Assembly: GCA_028689715.1 (NCBI GenBank)
Contig: JAQVCQ010000003.1
Location: 1-56,000 of the forward strand
Length of the DNA: 56,000 nt
Direction of reading: 5' to 3'
DNA from: Lachnospiraceae bacterium
Lineage (GTDB): Bacteria > Bacillota > Clostridia > Lachnospirales > Lachnospiraceae
This document shows positions 37,994-48,139 of the stretch, piece by piece (position 1 is the first letter of the stretch; the number at the start of each line of letters is the position of its first letter). The position numbers and the translations under genes were made by a program. Under the pieces are notes generated by a model. It saw only the letters and a program-made list of their open reading frames with translations. It searched no databases and was not told where the DNA came from.

Positions 37994-39454
37994 TCAGGAA
38001 TCAGACTCGCTCAGTTCGTCCAAAAGGCTGATCTTCATATCATATAATCTGGAAGACAGATCAATATAAACATTATGAGGGTTCACAAGTCTCCTTGTTT
38101 CATCCCAGAGTGTGGATAACTCCTTCTGACAATAATCTCTGATTTCCATTACTTTTGGTGATTCATAGACACAAGCTCCATCAAGAAAAACTGGTACCAT
38201 AATTTCACGGAGCGTAAAAGTACCTGCTTTCAGTTTGGTTTTTTTCCATGGTTCGAGTGGATCAAATAGAAGCAGAGATTCTGTTTCAACAAAAGTCTCA
38301 TCGACCAGACAGATCAGATCAGCTTTTATTTTCCCGGAATCATTTTCATAAATACGATAGATCTTTTTATTACCGGGGTTTGTGATTTTCTCGCTGTTTT
38401 CTGAGAGTTTGATCTTTGGAATAAAATGCCCGTCTTTATCCATAACAGCAGCAAGTTTATAAACTCCGCCAAAAGCAGGCCAGTCCTTAGAGGTGATCAG
38501 GTTGGTTCCAACACCCCATGAAGTAATGGTTGCACCCTGTGCTTTCAAACTGTCGATCAGATATTCATCCAGGTCATTAGAGGCCGAGATCACTGCATCT
38601 GTAAAACCTGCTGCGTCCAGCATTTTTCTTGCTTTTTTGGAGAGGTAGGCAAGATCCCCGCTGTCAAGTCTGATACCATAAAATGTTAATGGAATATTGG
38701 CATCACGCATTTCCTGGAAGATACGGATCGCATTAGGGACACCGGATTTAATTGTGTCATAAGTATCCACAAGAAGAATACATGCTTTTGGATAAAGTTC
38801 AGCGTATTTTTTAAAGGCAGTATATTCATCAGGAAAGCTCATGATCCAGCTGTGTGCGTGTGTTCCCTTGACTGGTACGTCAAAGAGCTGTCCGCAAAGT
38901 ACATTGGAAGTGCCTACACAACCACCGATCATAGCAGCTCTTGCACCGTAAATTCCTGCATCGGGACCCTGTGCTCTTCGCAGTCCGAATTCCATAATGC
39001 CGTCACCCTTTGCTGCATAACATACACGGGAAGTTTTGGTGGCGATCAGACTCTGATGATTTATGATCGTAAGGATCGCAGTTTCAACTAATTGTGCTTC
39101 CATAATTGGGGCAATCACTTTTATAATTGGCTCTCTGGGAAAAATAATGGTCCCTTCCGGAATGGCATAGATACTTCCGGAAAATTTGAAATCTTTTAAA
39201 TAATCCAGAAAATCCGTCTCAAAAATATTCAGACTGGCAAGATACTGAATATCTTCATCTGCAAAATGCAGTTCCTTTACATATTTAATGACCTGTTCCA
39301 GACCGGCAGCAATTGCATAGCCGCTCTCTAAAGGATTGGTCCTGTAAAACATATCAAAAATTACAGTTTCATTCTGTGCTTTATTTCTAAAATATCCCTG
39401 CATCATCGTTAACTCATAAAGATCTGTGAGCAGAGTCAGATTTTGTCTGTCCAT
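37994..39454 (-). CDS. pncB: Nicotinate phosphoribosyltransferase
   Basis: NAD salvage enzyme that joins nicotinate to PRPP with ATP. It is 486 residues, as in the type II bacterial form. The start DLYELTMMQGYF is typical, as are FDMFYRTNPLESGYAIAAGLE, EFGLRRAQGPDAGIYGARAAMIGG, GTHAHSWIMSFPDE and the PRPP-binding SASNDLDEYLIDSLKAQGATITSWGVGT. Its substrate PRPP can come from the prs enzyme at 15977. It is monocistronic, with its own promoter and a terminator shared with the aldolase. GGAGGAG precedes the ATG on the minus strand. Confidence 0.96.
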   Translation of the reverse strand: MDRQNLTLLTDLYELTMMQGYFRNKAQNETVIFDMFYRTNPLESGYAIAAGLEQVIKYVKELHFADEDIQYLASLNIFETDFLDYLKDFKFSGSIYAIPEGTIIFPREPIIKVIAPIMEAQLVETAILTIINHQSLIATKTSRVCYAAKGDGIMEFGLRRAQGPDAGIYGARAAMIGGCVGTSNVLCGQLFDVPVKGTHAHSWIMSFPDEYTAFKKYAELYPKACILLVDTYDTIKSGVPNAIRIFQEMRDANIPLTFYGIRLDSGDLAYLSKKARKMLDAAGFTDAVISASNDLDEYLIDSLKAQGATITSWGVGTNLITSKDWPAFGGVYKLAAVMDKDGHFIPKIKLSENSEKITNPGNKKIYRIYENDSGKIKADLICLVDETFVETESLLLFDPLEPWKKTKLKAGTFTLREIMVPVFLDGACVYESPKVMEIRDYCQKELSTLWDETRRLVNPHNVYIDLSSRLYDMKISLLDELSESDS

Positions 39455-39506
39455 TGATTCTCCTCCGTTGATTTATCATTTACTACTGACAAGACACTAT
39501 GCCTAT

Positions 39507-39535
39507 ACTATAGCGGAAAGCAAATCAGAAATCAA
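39507..39535 (-). promoter_or_regulatory. Promoter of pncB
   Basis: On the minus strand TTGATT (39530-39535), 17-base spacer, TATAGT (39507-39512). About 52 bases before the start codon. Confidence 0.65.
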
Positions 39536-39596
39536 CGATGAAAAGAATGTCTCATTACAGTTCCCACAGGAGTTGCGATTGGAACTGATAAACCAC

Positions 39597-39626
39597 TTGA
39601 CATAGGAATACAAAACAAATTATAAT
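39597..39626 (+). promoter_or_regulatory. Promoter of ileS
   Basis: TTGACA (39597-39602), 18-base spacer, TATAAT (39621-39626): full consensus hexamers. Start about 39633, giving a leader of about 290 nt that holds the T-box. The stretch between this and the pncB promoter (39536-39596) shows nothing else. Confidence 0.75.
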
Positions 39627-39632
39627 AGGGCG

Positions 39633-39890
39633 GAATATAATAAAAACGTTGACGAAGACAGTAAATAACGTGAAAAAGTCAAAGAGAGTCCGGATGGGTG
39701 GGAACGGATACAAGTATCATGCTATTGAAAATCACTTCTGAGCTGCAGTCTGAACGAGTTGGGATTTGAAGACCATAACAAGTAGGCGCTGACGGAATTC
39801 CACCGTTATAGGGAACTCATATGATCGTATGCAGTAAGGTGGTACAACGAGACAGCAGCCTCGTCCTTTTACAGGACGGGGCTTTTTTGT
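39633..39890 (+). promoter_or_regulatory. Ile-specific T-box leader of ileS
   Basis: Stem I carries AGAGAGTCCGGATGGG (GA-rich motif) and ends with GAAAATCACTTCTGAGC, where ATC (39731-39733) is the probable Ile specifier codon. The T-box core AAGGTGGTACAACG (39837-39850) has TGGT to pair with the ACCA end of uncharged tRNA-Ile. The competing terminator is an 11-bp stem AGCCTCGTCCT (39857-39867) with AGGACGGGGCT (39873-39883) and six T. Uncharged tRNA should let transcription run into ileS. Confidence 0.93.
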
Positions 39891-39923
39891 AAATCAGGAA
39901 CAAAATGGAAGGAAGGAAAAACA

Positions 39924-42900
39924 ATGTACAGGAAAGTATCAACAGACTTGAATTTTGTTGCACGTGAAAAAGAAGTAGAAGATTTTTGGAAAGAACAACA
40001 GATTTTTCAAAAAAGTATGGATAGCAGAAAGGAAGGGGAAACCTATACCTTTTATGATGGACCACCAACGGCAAACGGAAAACCACATATCGGACATGTT
40101 CTGACCAGAGTCATCAAAGATATGATTCCAAGATATCGCACCATGAAGGGATACATGGTTCCGAGAAAAGCCGGATGGGATACACATGGATTACCGGTAG
40201 AGCTTGAAGTGGAAAAAGAACTTGGTCTGGATGGAAAAGAACAGATCGAAGAGTATGGTCTGGATCCTTTCATTACAAAGTGTAAGGAAAGTGTATGGAA
40301 ATACAAAGGGATGTGGGAAGACTTCTCCGGAACAGTTGGATTCTGGGCTGATATGGACGCTCCTTATGTTACTTACCATGATGATTATATTGAATCAGAA
40401 TGGTGGGCACTCAAAGAGATCTGGAATAAAGACCTGCTTTATAAAGGATTTAAAATCGTTCCTTACTGCCCAAGATGTGGAACACCTTTGTCCAGTCATG
40501 AAGTAGCACAGGGATATAAGGATGTAAAAGAACGTTCGGCAATCGCAAAATTCAAGGTAAAAGACGAAGATGCATACATTCTTGCTTGGACAACAACACC
40601 TTGGACACTTCCTTCCAACGTTGCACTTTGTGTGAACCCGGTCGAGGAGTATGTGAAAGTCAAAAACAGTGACGGGGCAGTATATTATCTGGCAAGAGCA
40701 CTGGCAGATACTGTTTTAACGGAAGGTTATGAGATACTGGAATCCTTTACAGGAAAAGATCTGGAATATAAAGAATATGTACCGTTATTCCATTTTGCTG
40801 ACAGTATTTGTGAAAAACAGCATAAAAAAGCTTTCTTTGTTACATGTGACAGTTATGTCACATTATCAGATGGTACAGGTATCGTTCATATAGCACCTGC
40901 ATTTGGTGAAGATGATGCGAAAGTTGGAAGAAAATATGATCTTCCTTTCGTACAGCTTGTTGATGAAAAGGGCGAAATGACTCAGGAGACAGATTGGGCA
41001 GGAGTATTCTGTAAAAAAGCAGATCCTATGGTCTTAAAAGAACTCGAAGAAAAAGGGCTTCTTTATTCTGCACCTAAATTCGAACACAGCTATCCTCATT
41101 GTTGGAGATGTGATACCCCTCTGATTTATTATGCACGCGAATCATGGTTCATCAAAATGACAGCAGTCAAAGATGACCTGATCAGAAATAATAATACGAT
41201 CAACTGGATTCCTGAAAGTATCGGAAAAGGAAGATTTGGTGACTGGCTTGAAAACATTCAGGACTGGGGAATCTCCAGGAATCGTTACTGGGGAACACCA
41301 CTCAATGTATGGGAATGTGAATGTGGTCATATGCATGCGATCGGAAGCCGTCAGGAACTGGAGCAGATGAGTGGCAATCCTGAAGCAAAAACAGTAGAGC
41401 TTCACAGACCATATATTGATGAGATCACGATCACATGCCCAAAATGTAATGGTACGATGAAGAGAGTGCCGGAAGTAATCGACTGCTGGTTCGATTCCGG
41501 TGCAATGCCATTTGCACAGCATCATTATCCATTTGAGAACAAAGAACTTTTTGAACAGCAATTCCCAGCGCAGTTCATATCGGAAGCGGTAGACCAGACC
41601 AGAGGATGGTTCTATTCTCTTCTTGCCGAATCAACACTGTTGTTCAATAAAGCACCATATGAAAATGTTATTGTATTGGGACATGTACAGGATGAAAATG
41701 GACAGAAAATGTCCAAGTCCAAAGGAAACGCAGTAGATCCTTTCGATGCACTTGATACATACGGAGCAGATGCGATCCGCTGGTATTTCTATGTAAATTC
41801 AGCACCATGGCTCCCAAATCGCTTCCATGGAAAAGCAGTCCAGGAAGGACAGCGTAAATTCATGGGCACACTGTGGAATACCTATGCATTCTTTGTACTT
41901 TATGCAAATATTGATGGTTTTGATGCAACAAAATACACACTTGAATATGATAAATTATCTGTTATGGATAAATGGCTGTTATCAAAACTCAATACACTGG
42001 TCGCAGAAGTAGATCATAACCTCGAACACTACAGAATCCCTGAAACAGCAAGAGCACTGCAGGATTTCGTGGATGACATGAGTAACTGGTATGTCAGAAG
42101 AGGCAGAGAGAGATTCTGGGCAAAAGGAATGGAACAGGATAAGATCAATGCTTATATGACTCTCTATACAGCACTTGTCACAGTTTGTAAGGCAGCAGCA
42201 CCAATGGTTCCGTTCATCACAGAAGAAATTTATTTGAATCTTGTAAAGAGCATTGATCCAGCAGCACCAGAGAGTATTCATCTGTGTGATTTCCCTGTCG
42301 CAGATCAGTCTATTGTTGACAAACAGCTCGAGAAAGATATGGATCAGGTATTGAATACGGTCGTCCTTGGAAGAGCAGCCCGTAATAATGCAAATATCAA
42401 GAACAGACAGCCAATTGGAAAAATGTACGTTAAATCAGAAGGCAGTCTTTCAAGATTTTATATTGAGATCATCGAAGATGAGTTAAATGTGAAAGAAGTA
42501 ATTTTCACGGATGATGTGCGTGACTTTACATCCTATACATTCAAACCACAGCTCAAAACACTTGGAAAACGCTTTGGAAAACAGTTGAATACATTAAAAG
42601 AAGTATTGGCGTCACTGGATGGAAATACAGCAATGGATGAGATCAACGAAAAAGGAACTCTGACGATCGAGCTTGATGGTGTCAAAGAAGTGCTGGAGAA
42701 AGAAGATCTTCTGATCGATGCAGCGCAGGTCGAAGGTTTTGTATCCGAATCCTATGGCGGCATTACAGTAGTACTTGATACGAATCTTACAGCAGAACTG
42801 ATTGAAGAAGGTTATGTCTATGAAGTGATCAGTAAGATCCAGACGATGCGTAAGGATGCTGATTTTGAAGTAACAGATCATATCAGAGTTTATATTGATT

Positions 42901-43055
42901 CCAATGAGACAATCGCTGAAGTTGTCAGAAATAACAGGGAAACAATCGCCGATAAAGTACTTGCAGATGAAATGCATACAGGTCGTATGAATGGAATCGC
43001 AAAAGAATGGAATGTCAATGGCGAAGATGTTATGATAGGAATTGAAAAAATTTAA
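39924..43055 (+). CDS. ileS: Isoleucyl-tRNA synthetase, long (type 2-like) form
   Basis: Charges tRNA-Ile. It is 1043 residues, about 100 longer than the common type 1 enzyme, and its opening ([21 protein letters not shown], then [20 protein letters not shown]) and C-terminal region fit the type 2 (eukaryote-like) group. The HIGH motif is PHIGH near residues 54-58 and KMSKS lies at about 595-599. The editing domain has [12 protein letters not shown] and the zinc-like pairs CPRCGTP and CPKCNGT. The type 2 group is known for low sensitivity to mupirocin; for this protein that is inferred from the class. It is controlled by the T-box upstream and is followed 29 bases later by a hydratase. AAGGAAGG precedes the ATG. 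Confidence 0.96.
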   Translation: MYRKVSTDLNFVAREKEVEDFWKEQQIFQKSMDSRKEGETYTFYDGPPTANGKPHIGHVLTRVIKDMIPRYRTMKGYMVPRKAGWDTHGLPVELEVEKELGLDGKEQIEEYGLDPFITKCKESVWKYKGMWEDFSGTVGFWADMDAPYVTYHDDYIESEWWALKEIWNKDLLYKGFKIVPYCPRCGTPLSSHEVAQGYKDVKERSAIAKFKVKDEDAYILAWTTTPWTLPSNVALCVNPVEEYVKVKNSDGAVYYLARALADTVLTEGYEILESFTGKDLEYKEYVPLFHFADSICEKQHKKAFFVTCDSYVTLSDGTGIVHIAPAFGEDDAKVGRKYDLPFVQLVDEKGEMTQETDWAGVFCKKADPMVLKELEEKGLLYSAPKFEHSYPHCWRCDTPLIYYARESWFIKMTAVKDDLIRNNNTINWIPESIGKGRFGDWLENIQDWGISRNRYWGTPLNVWECECGHMHAIGSRQELEQMSGNPEAKTVELHRPYIDEITITCPKCNGTMKRVPEVIDCWFDSGAMPFAQHHYPFENKELFEQQFPAQFISEAVDQTRGWFYSLLAESTLLFNKAPYENVIVLGHVQDENGQKMSKSKGNAVDPFDALDTYGADAIRWYFYVNSAPWLPNRFHGKAVQEGQRKFMGTLWNTYAFFVLYANIDGFDATKYTLEYDKLSVMDKWLLSKLNTLVAEVDHNLEHYRIPETARALQDFVDDMSNWYVRRGRERFWAKGMEQDKINAYMTLYTALVTVCKAAAPMVPFITEEIYLNLVKSIDPAAPESIHLCDFPVADQSIVDKQLEKDMDQVLNTVVLGRAARNNANIKNRQPIGKMYVKSEGSLSRFYIEIIEDELNVKEVIFTDDVRDFTSYTFKPQLKTLGKRFGKQLNTLKEVLASLDGNTAMDEINEKGTLTIELDGVKEVLEKEDLLIDAAQVEGFVSESYGGITVVLDTNLTAELIEEGYVYEVISKIQTMRKDADFEVTDHIRVYIDSNETIAEVVRNNRETIADKVLADEMHTGRMNGIAKEWNVNGEDVMIGIEKI

Positions 43056-43084
43056 CCGGCTTAAATCAGGTAAGGAGGAAATAC

Positions 43085-45379
43085 ATGGTTACATTATTGA
43101 ATGGTGGCGCATATCTGTTAAATGGAAAAGATATCATTACCGATGGTCCACAGGCAGAGTTCGAAATAAAAAATGCTACAGGGAATACTGTGAGCAGAGA
43201 AACTGCGAAAACACAGACAATCTCTTATGAAATACTGAAGAATCATAACACATCAGGATCCATGGAAAAGCTCAAAGTGAAATTTGACAAGCTGACATCC
43301 CATGATATTACATTCGTAGGAATCATTCAGACGGCAAGAGCTTCAGGCCTTGAAAAATTTCCGGTACCTTATGTATTAACGAACTGCCATAATTCGCTTT
43401 GTGCTGTTGGCGGTACCATCAATGAGGATGATCATGTATTCGGTCTCACCTGCGCAAAAAAATATGGCGGTGTTTATGTGCCACCACATCAGGCGGTCAT
43501 TCATCAGTTCGCACGTGAAATGCTTGCAGGCTGTGGAAGAATGATACTGGGCTCTGACAGTCATACAAGATACGGCGCACTTGGAACCATGGCAATGGGT
43601 GAAGGTGGTCCAGAACTTGTAAAACAGCTTTTAAAACAGACTTATGATATCAATATGCCTGGAGTGGTCGGAGTATATTTAAAAGGAGAACCCGTGAAGG
43701 GCGTTGGGCCACAGGATGTTGCGCTTGCAATTATTGGTGCTGTGTTCTCCAATGGATATGTTAAAAATAAAGTAATGGAATTTGTAGGCCCTGGTGTTGA
43801 AGCGTTAAGTGCCGACTTTAGAATCGGTATTGATGTCATGACAACAGAAACTACCTGCCTCTCTTCTATCTGGAAAACAGATGATACAATCAAAGAATTT
43901 TATGAGATCCATGGAAGAAGCGAGGAATATTCACGACTTGAACCGGGAAATGTTGCATATTACGATGGAATGATAGAAGTGGATCTAAGTCAGATCAAAC
44001 CTATGATCGCAATGCCGTTCCATCCAAGCAATGTTTATACAATTGAAGAAGTCAATGCAAACCTGGGAGATATATTAAGAGAAGTGGAAAAGAAAGCGAT
44101 CAAGAGTCTGGATGGTGCGGTGGATTACAAACTGACAGACAAGATCGTAAATGGGAAATTATATGTTGAACAGGGAATTATTGCAGGCTGTGCAGGCGGT
44201 GGATTTGAAAATATCTGTGCAGCAACAGATATCCTTCGACACCACGATATAGGATCAGATGAATTTACATTAAGTGTATATCCTGCTTCCACACCGATTT
44301 ATATGGAACTTGTTAAAAATGGAAGTGTCGCTGAACTGATGGGTGCCGGAGCTGTTGTAAAAACAGCATTCTGTGGACCATGCTTTGGTGCTGGTGATAC
44401 ACCTGCAAATAATGCATTCAGTATTCGTCATACGACCAGAAATTTCCCGAACCGTGAAGGATCCAAACTCCAGAATGGTCAGATCTCTTCTGTGGCGTTA
44501 ATGGATGCGAGATCGATCGCTGCGACGGCTGCGAACAAAGGATTCCTGACTGCAGCAACAGATCTTCCAACGGAATATGGAACATATCAGTACTATTTTG
44601 ACCAGAAGATCTATGCGAACCGCGTCTTTGATTCAAAAGGGGTAGCAGATCCAAGCGTTGAGATCAAATTTGGTCCTAATATCAAAGACTGGCCGGCGAT
44701 GAGTGCGCTGACAGACAATATGATCCTGAAAGTAGTTTCAGAAATACATGATGAAGTTACGACAACGGATGAACTGATTCCTTCAGGAGAGACATCATCT
44801 TACAGATCAAATCCATTGGGACTTGCTGAATTTACATTATCAAGAAAAGATCCAGCTTATGTAGGGCTTGCAAAAGAAGTTCAGAAAGCGGAACTTGCAA
44901 GAGTTGCTGGTGAGAATGTAAGCGAAAATTATTCTGAGATCAGAGAAGTATTAGAAAAGATACAGATGGAATTTAAAACAGTAAATGAGCAGAATACGGG
45001 GATTGGCAGTACTATTTTTGCCGTCAAACCAGGTGATGGATCTGCCAGAGAGCAGGCTGCTTCCTGCCAGAAAGTGCTTGGCGGATGGGCGAATATTGCA
45101 AACGAGTATGCAACAAAAAGATATCGATCTAATCTGATCAACTGGGGAATGCTTCCATTTGTAATAGAAAAAGGTGAGCTTCCATTTAAGAACCATGATT
45201 ATCTCTTTATTCCGGAAATCAGAAAAGCGGTGATGGATAAAGCAGCAGAAATACCTGCATACCGTGTTGGTTCAGAAGGACTACGACCATTTGTACTCAA
45301 ACTTGACGAATTGACAGATGAAGAAAGACAGATCATATTAAAAGGATGCCTGATCAACTATAATCGTGTAGAAGATTAA
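43085..45379 (+). CDS. Aconitase-family hydratase (YbhJ-like), substrate unknown
   Basis: Fe-S lyase of 764 residues with similarity to the aconitase fold and to E. coli YbhJ, a protein of unclear role. The three cluster cysteines are C369 ([13 protein letters not shown]), C430 and C433 ([10 protein letters not shown]); their spacing (61 and 3) is close to aconitase (63 and 3). Other matches are [23 protein letters not shown] and, near the end, [19 protein letters not shown], resembling the aconitase swivel domain. It follows ileS by 29 bases in the same direction with AAGGAGG before the ATG, so the T-box may also influence it. The reaction is not predictable from sequence. Confidence 0.85.
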   Translation: MVTLLNGGAYLLNGKDIITDGPQAEFEIKNATGNTVSRETAKTQTISYEILKNHNTSGSMEKLKVKFDKLTSHDITFVGIIQTARASGLEKFPVPYVLTNCHNSLCAVGGTINEDDHVFGLTCAKKYGGVYVPPHQAVIHQFAREMLAGCGRMILGSDSHTRYGALGTMAMGEGGPELVKQLLKQTYDINMPGVVGVYLKGEPVKGVGPQDVALAIIGAVFSNGYVKNKVMEFVGPGVEALSADFRIGIDVMTTETTCLSSIWKTDDTIKEFYEIHGRSEEYSRLEPGNVAYYDGMIEVDLSQIKPMIAMPFHPSNVYTIEEVNANLGDILREVEKKAIKSLDGAVDYKLTDKIVNGKLYVEQGIIAGCAGGGFENICAATDILRHHDIGSDEFTLSVYPASTPIYMELVKNGSVAELMGAGAVVKTAFCGPCFGAGDTPANNAFSIRHTTRNFPNREGSKLQNGQISSVALMDARSIAATAANKGFLTAATDLPTEYGTYQYYFDQKIYANRVFDSKGVADPSVEIKFGPNIKDWPAMSALTDNMILKVVSEIHDEVTTTDELIPSGETSSYRSNPLGLAEFTLSRKDPAYVGLAKEVQKAELARVAGENVSENYSEIREVLEKIQMEFKTVNEQNTGIGSTIFAVKPGDGSAREQAASCQKVLGGWANIANEYATKRYRSNLINWGMLPFVIEKGELPFKNHDYLFIPEIRKAVMDKAAEIPAYRVGSEGLRPFVLKLDELTDEERQIILKGCLINYNRVED

Positions 45380-45394
45380 GTCATGCTGATTACG

Positions 45395-45427
45395 ATTAAC
45401 CCTTGCTTTGGCAGGGGTTAATTTTTT
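45395..45427 (+). terminator. Terminator after the hydratase gene
   Basis: 12-bp stem ATTAACCCTTGC (45395-45406) with GCAGGGGTTAAT (45411-45422), one T-G pair, loop TTTG, followed by a T-run. Confidence 0.88.
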
Positions 45428-45479
45428 CTCAATTTTGCCGATATATTTTGCAGAACAATTCATTTAATTAATAACCATG

Positions 45480-45517
45480 GAGGGTATGCCTGTTTTAGGC
45501 CTGCCCTCTTTCTTTTT
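45480..45517 (+). terminator. Second hairpin and T-run before the EF-hand-like gene
   Basis: GAGGG (45480-45484) with CCCTC (45504-45508), and inside it GCCT (45488-45491) with AGGC (45497-45500), then TTTCTTTTT. It comes after the hydratase terminator and before the next gene, so it could be a leader attenuator. No promoter of good quality is seen before it. Confidence 0.55.
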
Positions 45518-45567
45518 ATAACAAGGAGGTGACTTAAAAAGAAGGTTATGAGGAACGGAGGGAATAT

Positions 45568-46578
45568 ATGTATATTGGAGCTTATCAGGGAACGATGCAG
45601 TCGGAGAGGGTGTATTCGGAAAAAACAGAATATTCTGAAAAAAAGGAGAACATTTCATTTACAACAGGAAGTAAGCAATTCGATGAGACCTGGGAAAAAA
45701 CTGTTTTGTCTGGGTTGAAAAGAACTTCAAAGCAGGATGAAGACCAAAAACAAATGATCAGAACAAAATGTACGGTGTATTTACTTGAATTGTTGTTCAG
45801 AACGAGAAACGGAAGACTTTGGTCAGATGAATATTTCTTAAAAGAAATTCCACAGTCTGCAAGTACGCAAGGAAATGCAAAGGTCATGAATCTGACACAG
45901 AGTTATTATCATGAAGAGAGTGAAACGACATCTTTTGAGATGCAGGGAAAAGTGATCACAAAAGATGGCAGAGAACTTTCTTTCGAACTTGGTGTCAGTA
46001 TGAGCAGGAGCTTTCGTGAATTTTATCAGACAGAACAGATCATTCAGGAATTACCGCTTTGTGATCCGCTTGTGATCAATCTTGACTCGGATATGGCAGA
46101 AGTCTCCGACCAGAAAATAAAATTTGATCTTGATGCTGACGGGATACAGGATTCTATATCAAGGCTTTCTTCCAAAAGCGGATACCTCGCACTGGATCAT
46201 AATCAGAACGGAAAGATCGATAACGGAACAGAGTTGTTTGGTACTTCTTCCGGGAATGGATTTGCAGATCTGGAAAAATACGATGAAGATCATAACGGCT
46301 GGATCGATGAAGCGGATGCGGTATGGAAAAGACTGTCCATCTGGTGTGAGGATAAGAAAGGGAGTTCCACACTTTATAAGCTGTCTGAAAAAGGGATTGG
46401 AGCAATCTGCCTACAACATGTGGATACAGCATTCTCACTTCATTCGGATCAGGACAATCAGGTAAATGCAAGAATTCAAAAAACAGGAGTTTTTCTTTAC
46501 GAAAGTGGCGTAGCCGGAACCATTCAGCATGTTGACCTTGCAACCCGTTCGGGGTATAATACGGGTTATGAAATCTAG
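45568..46578 (+). CDS. Uncharacterised protein with EF-hand-like calcium loops
   Basis: 336 residues, function unknown. The N-terminal 180 residues match nothing I recognise and are charged, without a signal peptide. From about residue 185 there is the pattern seen in RTX or dockerin-like secreted proteins: LDADGIQDSISRL, SGYLALDHNQNGKIDNGTELFG and KYDEDHNGWIDEADAVWKRLSIW. Two of these (D-x-N-x-N-G-x-I-D and D-x-D-x-N-G-x-I-D) are near-canonical 12-residue Ca loops. The gene overlaps the next one by 11 bases, so the two are probably translated together. A start with GGAGGG at good distance is used. No membrane segment. Confidence 0.7.
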   Translation: MYIGAYQGTMQSERVYSEKTEYSEKKENISFTTGSKQFDETWEKTVLSGLKRTSKQDEDQKQMIRTKCTVYLLELLFRTRNGRLWSDEYFLKEIPQSASTQGNAKVMNLTQSYYHEESETTSFEMQGKVITKDGRELSFELGVSMSRSFREFYQTEQIIQELPLCDPLVINLDSDMAEVSDQKIKFDLDADGIQDSISRLSSKSGYLALDHNQNGKIDNGTELFGTSSGNGFADLEKYDEDHNGWIDEADAVWKRLSIWCEDKKGSSTLYKLSEKGIGAICLQHVDTAFSLHSDQDNQVNARIQKTGVFLYESGVAGTIQHVDLATRSGYNTGYEI

Positions 46579-48136
46579 ACAAAGAACCCGAAACACCAAA
46601 TTAATAAGCCTGTATATGACGGTGATTTTATCAGGGATACTGATCGGATGTAATGCGGAAACAGGACAGACAGAGCAGACTGAGGTGCCGCAAGAACTAA
46701 AAGAAATGGAATCCTATCGTATTCCTGATGAAATACTGCCGGAAGCAGAACCAAATGTTCTGGTAGATCAGATAGGTTATGAGACAGCCAGTACAAAAAT
46801 CGTTTTGTTCGAGGGAGAAGTTCTTCCTTTGACTTTCGATGTCATTGATCAGGAGAATGATGAAATTGTATACACAGGGACACTGATAGAAAATGGATAT
46901 GACGAAGACTGGAAGCTGAACACGGGATACGGAGTGTTTACCCAGTTACAACAGGAAGGGAACTATTATATCCGAGCTGATTTGATAGGAGAATCCTATC
47001 CATTTACAATCAAAAGTAATTTGTTTCAGGATCTGCTTGGTGATGTCTGCTTTTCGTTTTATAAAAATCGATGTGGTCAGGCGATTTCCAATGCTTTAGG
47101 TGGAGATGATGCACATGCAGCCTGTCACACAGCAAAATTTATGATAGATGAGGTAGAAACTGATCTTACCGGAGGATGGCATACATCAATTGATGGTTCG
47201 AGAAGTGTAAAAGAAGGGTGTGAAGCAGTCGCTGATCTGCTTCTGGCATATAAATTAAATCCAGAAGTGTTTGAGACAGAATGGGAACCTGATTCAAATG
47301 CAAATGAGATTCCGGGAATCATAAGTGAAATAAAATATGAAACAGACTGGCTTTTAAAAATGCAGGACGGTGAAAGCGGTGCTGTTTATAAAGGCATACT
47401 TGCAAAAGCTTTGGAGGGTGATGCTACCGGGAAATCTTCAGGGAAAATGATTCTTCAGAATGAAGATGTGAATGCAACGGCTGCTTTTGCTGCGATCATG
47501 GCAGAGTTCTCACAGGTCTATCAGAGATATGATGAGGATTATGCAAGAGAGTGTCTAAACGCTGCTGAAGCAGCCTGGAATTATATATCAGATCAGGATA
47601 TTACACAGGCACATTATTTTGCAGCAGCCTGTCTTTACAATGCAACAGGTAAAACGGGCTTTCATACTTTTTTAAAGGAATACAGATCTGAAACTGGCAG
47701 AACAGAGGAAAATGATCTTGTGAAATTACGGGGAGATGTTGCATACCTGAACTCCCAGAGAAAAGTTGACACTGAACTCTGCAGCAAAATCATGAAAGAA
47801 TGGATGGAAAAAGTAGAGCAATTATCTGAGACATCATCAGAAAATGCATTTAGGGTCTGTGGAACAAATGCAGAAGAAATTTTTGACCATCTTTTATATC
47901 TTACGATTATTAATTATGTCATAACAAATCATGAATATGGTACAGTTTTAAGAAGTCATTTACATTTCTTTTTAGGAAGGAACCCAGAGGGTGTCAGTTA
48001 TTTTGGCAGTTCAGGATACCGGCATCTTTCTGATGAACGTAAGGCGGATGAAATTTGCACAAGTCCTAAACGTGCGGCTGCCATGTTGATGATTCTTGGA
48101 GAAGTAGTCAGCGAAGAAATTGATAACAAGGAGTAA
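46568..48136 (+). CDS. GH9-like lipoprotein
   Basis: Surface lipoprotein of 522 residues. The signal peptide ends in lipobox ILIGC with Cys at residue 28. It has a CelD_N-type Ig-like domain (PNVLVDQIGYETASTKIVLF) and then a GH9-like alpha/alpha barrel (DVCFSFYKNRCGQAIS, the region DLTGGWHTSIDGS, and LLKMQDGESGAVYKGI). In standard GH9 the motif is GGWYDAGD; here the first Asp is Thr (T206) and the second is kept (D209). The C-terminal Glu of NEVAIDYNA is matched by E495 in ADEICTSPKRAAAML. Activity is therefore uncertain. The ATG at 46568 gives the signal sequence; it overlaps the EF-hand-like gene by 11 bases. ddl follows after 3 bases. Confidence 0.75.
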   Translation: MKSRQRTRNTKLISLYMTVILSGILIGCNAETGQTEQTEVPQELKEMESYRIPDEILPEAEPNVLVDQIGYETASTKIVLFEGEVLPLTFDVIDQENDEIVYTGTLIENGYDEDWKLNTGYGVFTQLQQEGNYYIRADLIGESYPFTIKSNLFQDLLGDVCFSFYKNRCGQAISNALGGDDAHAACHTAKFMIDEVETDLTGGWHTSIDGSRSVKEGCEAVADLLLAYKLNPEVFETEWEPDSNANEIPGIISEIKYETDWLLKMQDGESGAVYKGILAKALEGDATGKSSGKMILQNEDVNATAAFAAIMAEFSQVYQRYDEDYARECLNAAEAAWNYISDQDITQAHYFAAACLYNATGKTGFHTFLKEYRSETGRTEENDLVKLRGDVAYLNSQRKVDTELCSKIMKEWMEKVEQLSETSSENAFRVCGTNAEEIFDHLLYLTIINYVITNHEYGTVLRSHLHFFLGRNPEGVSYFGSSGYRHLSDERKADEICTSPKRAAAMLMILGEVVSEEIDNKE

Positions 48137-48139
48137 ATC

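Noticed and set aside
39817..40187. Minus-strand ORFs over the T-box and the start of ileS
   Set aside because: They are antisense to a clear regulatory RNA and a real gene, with no ribosome site and low-complexity translation.
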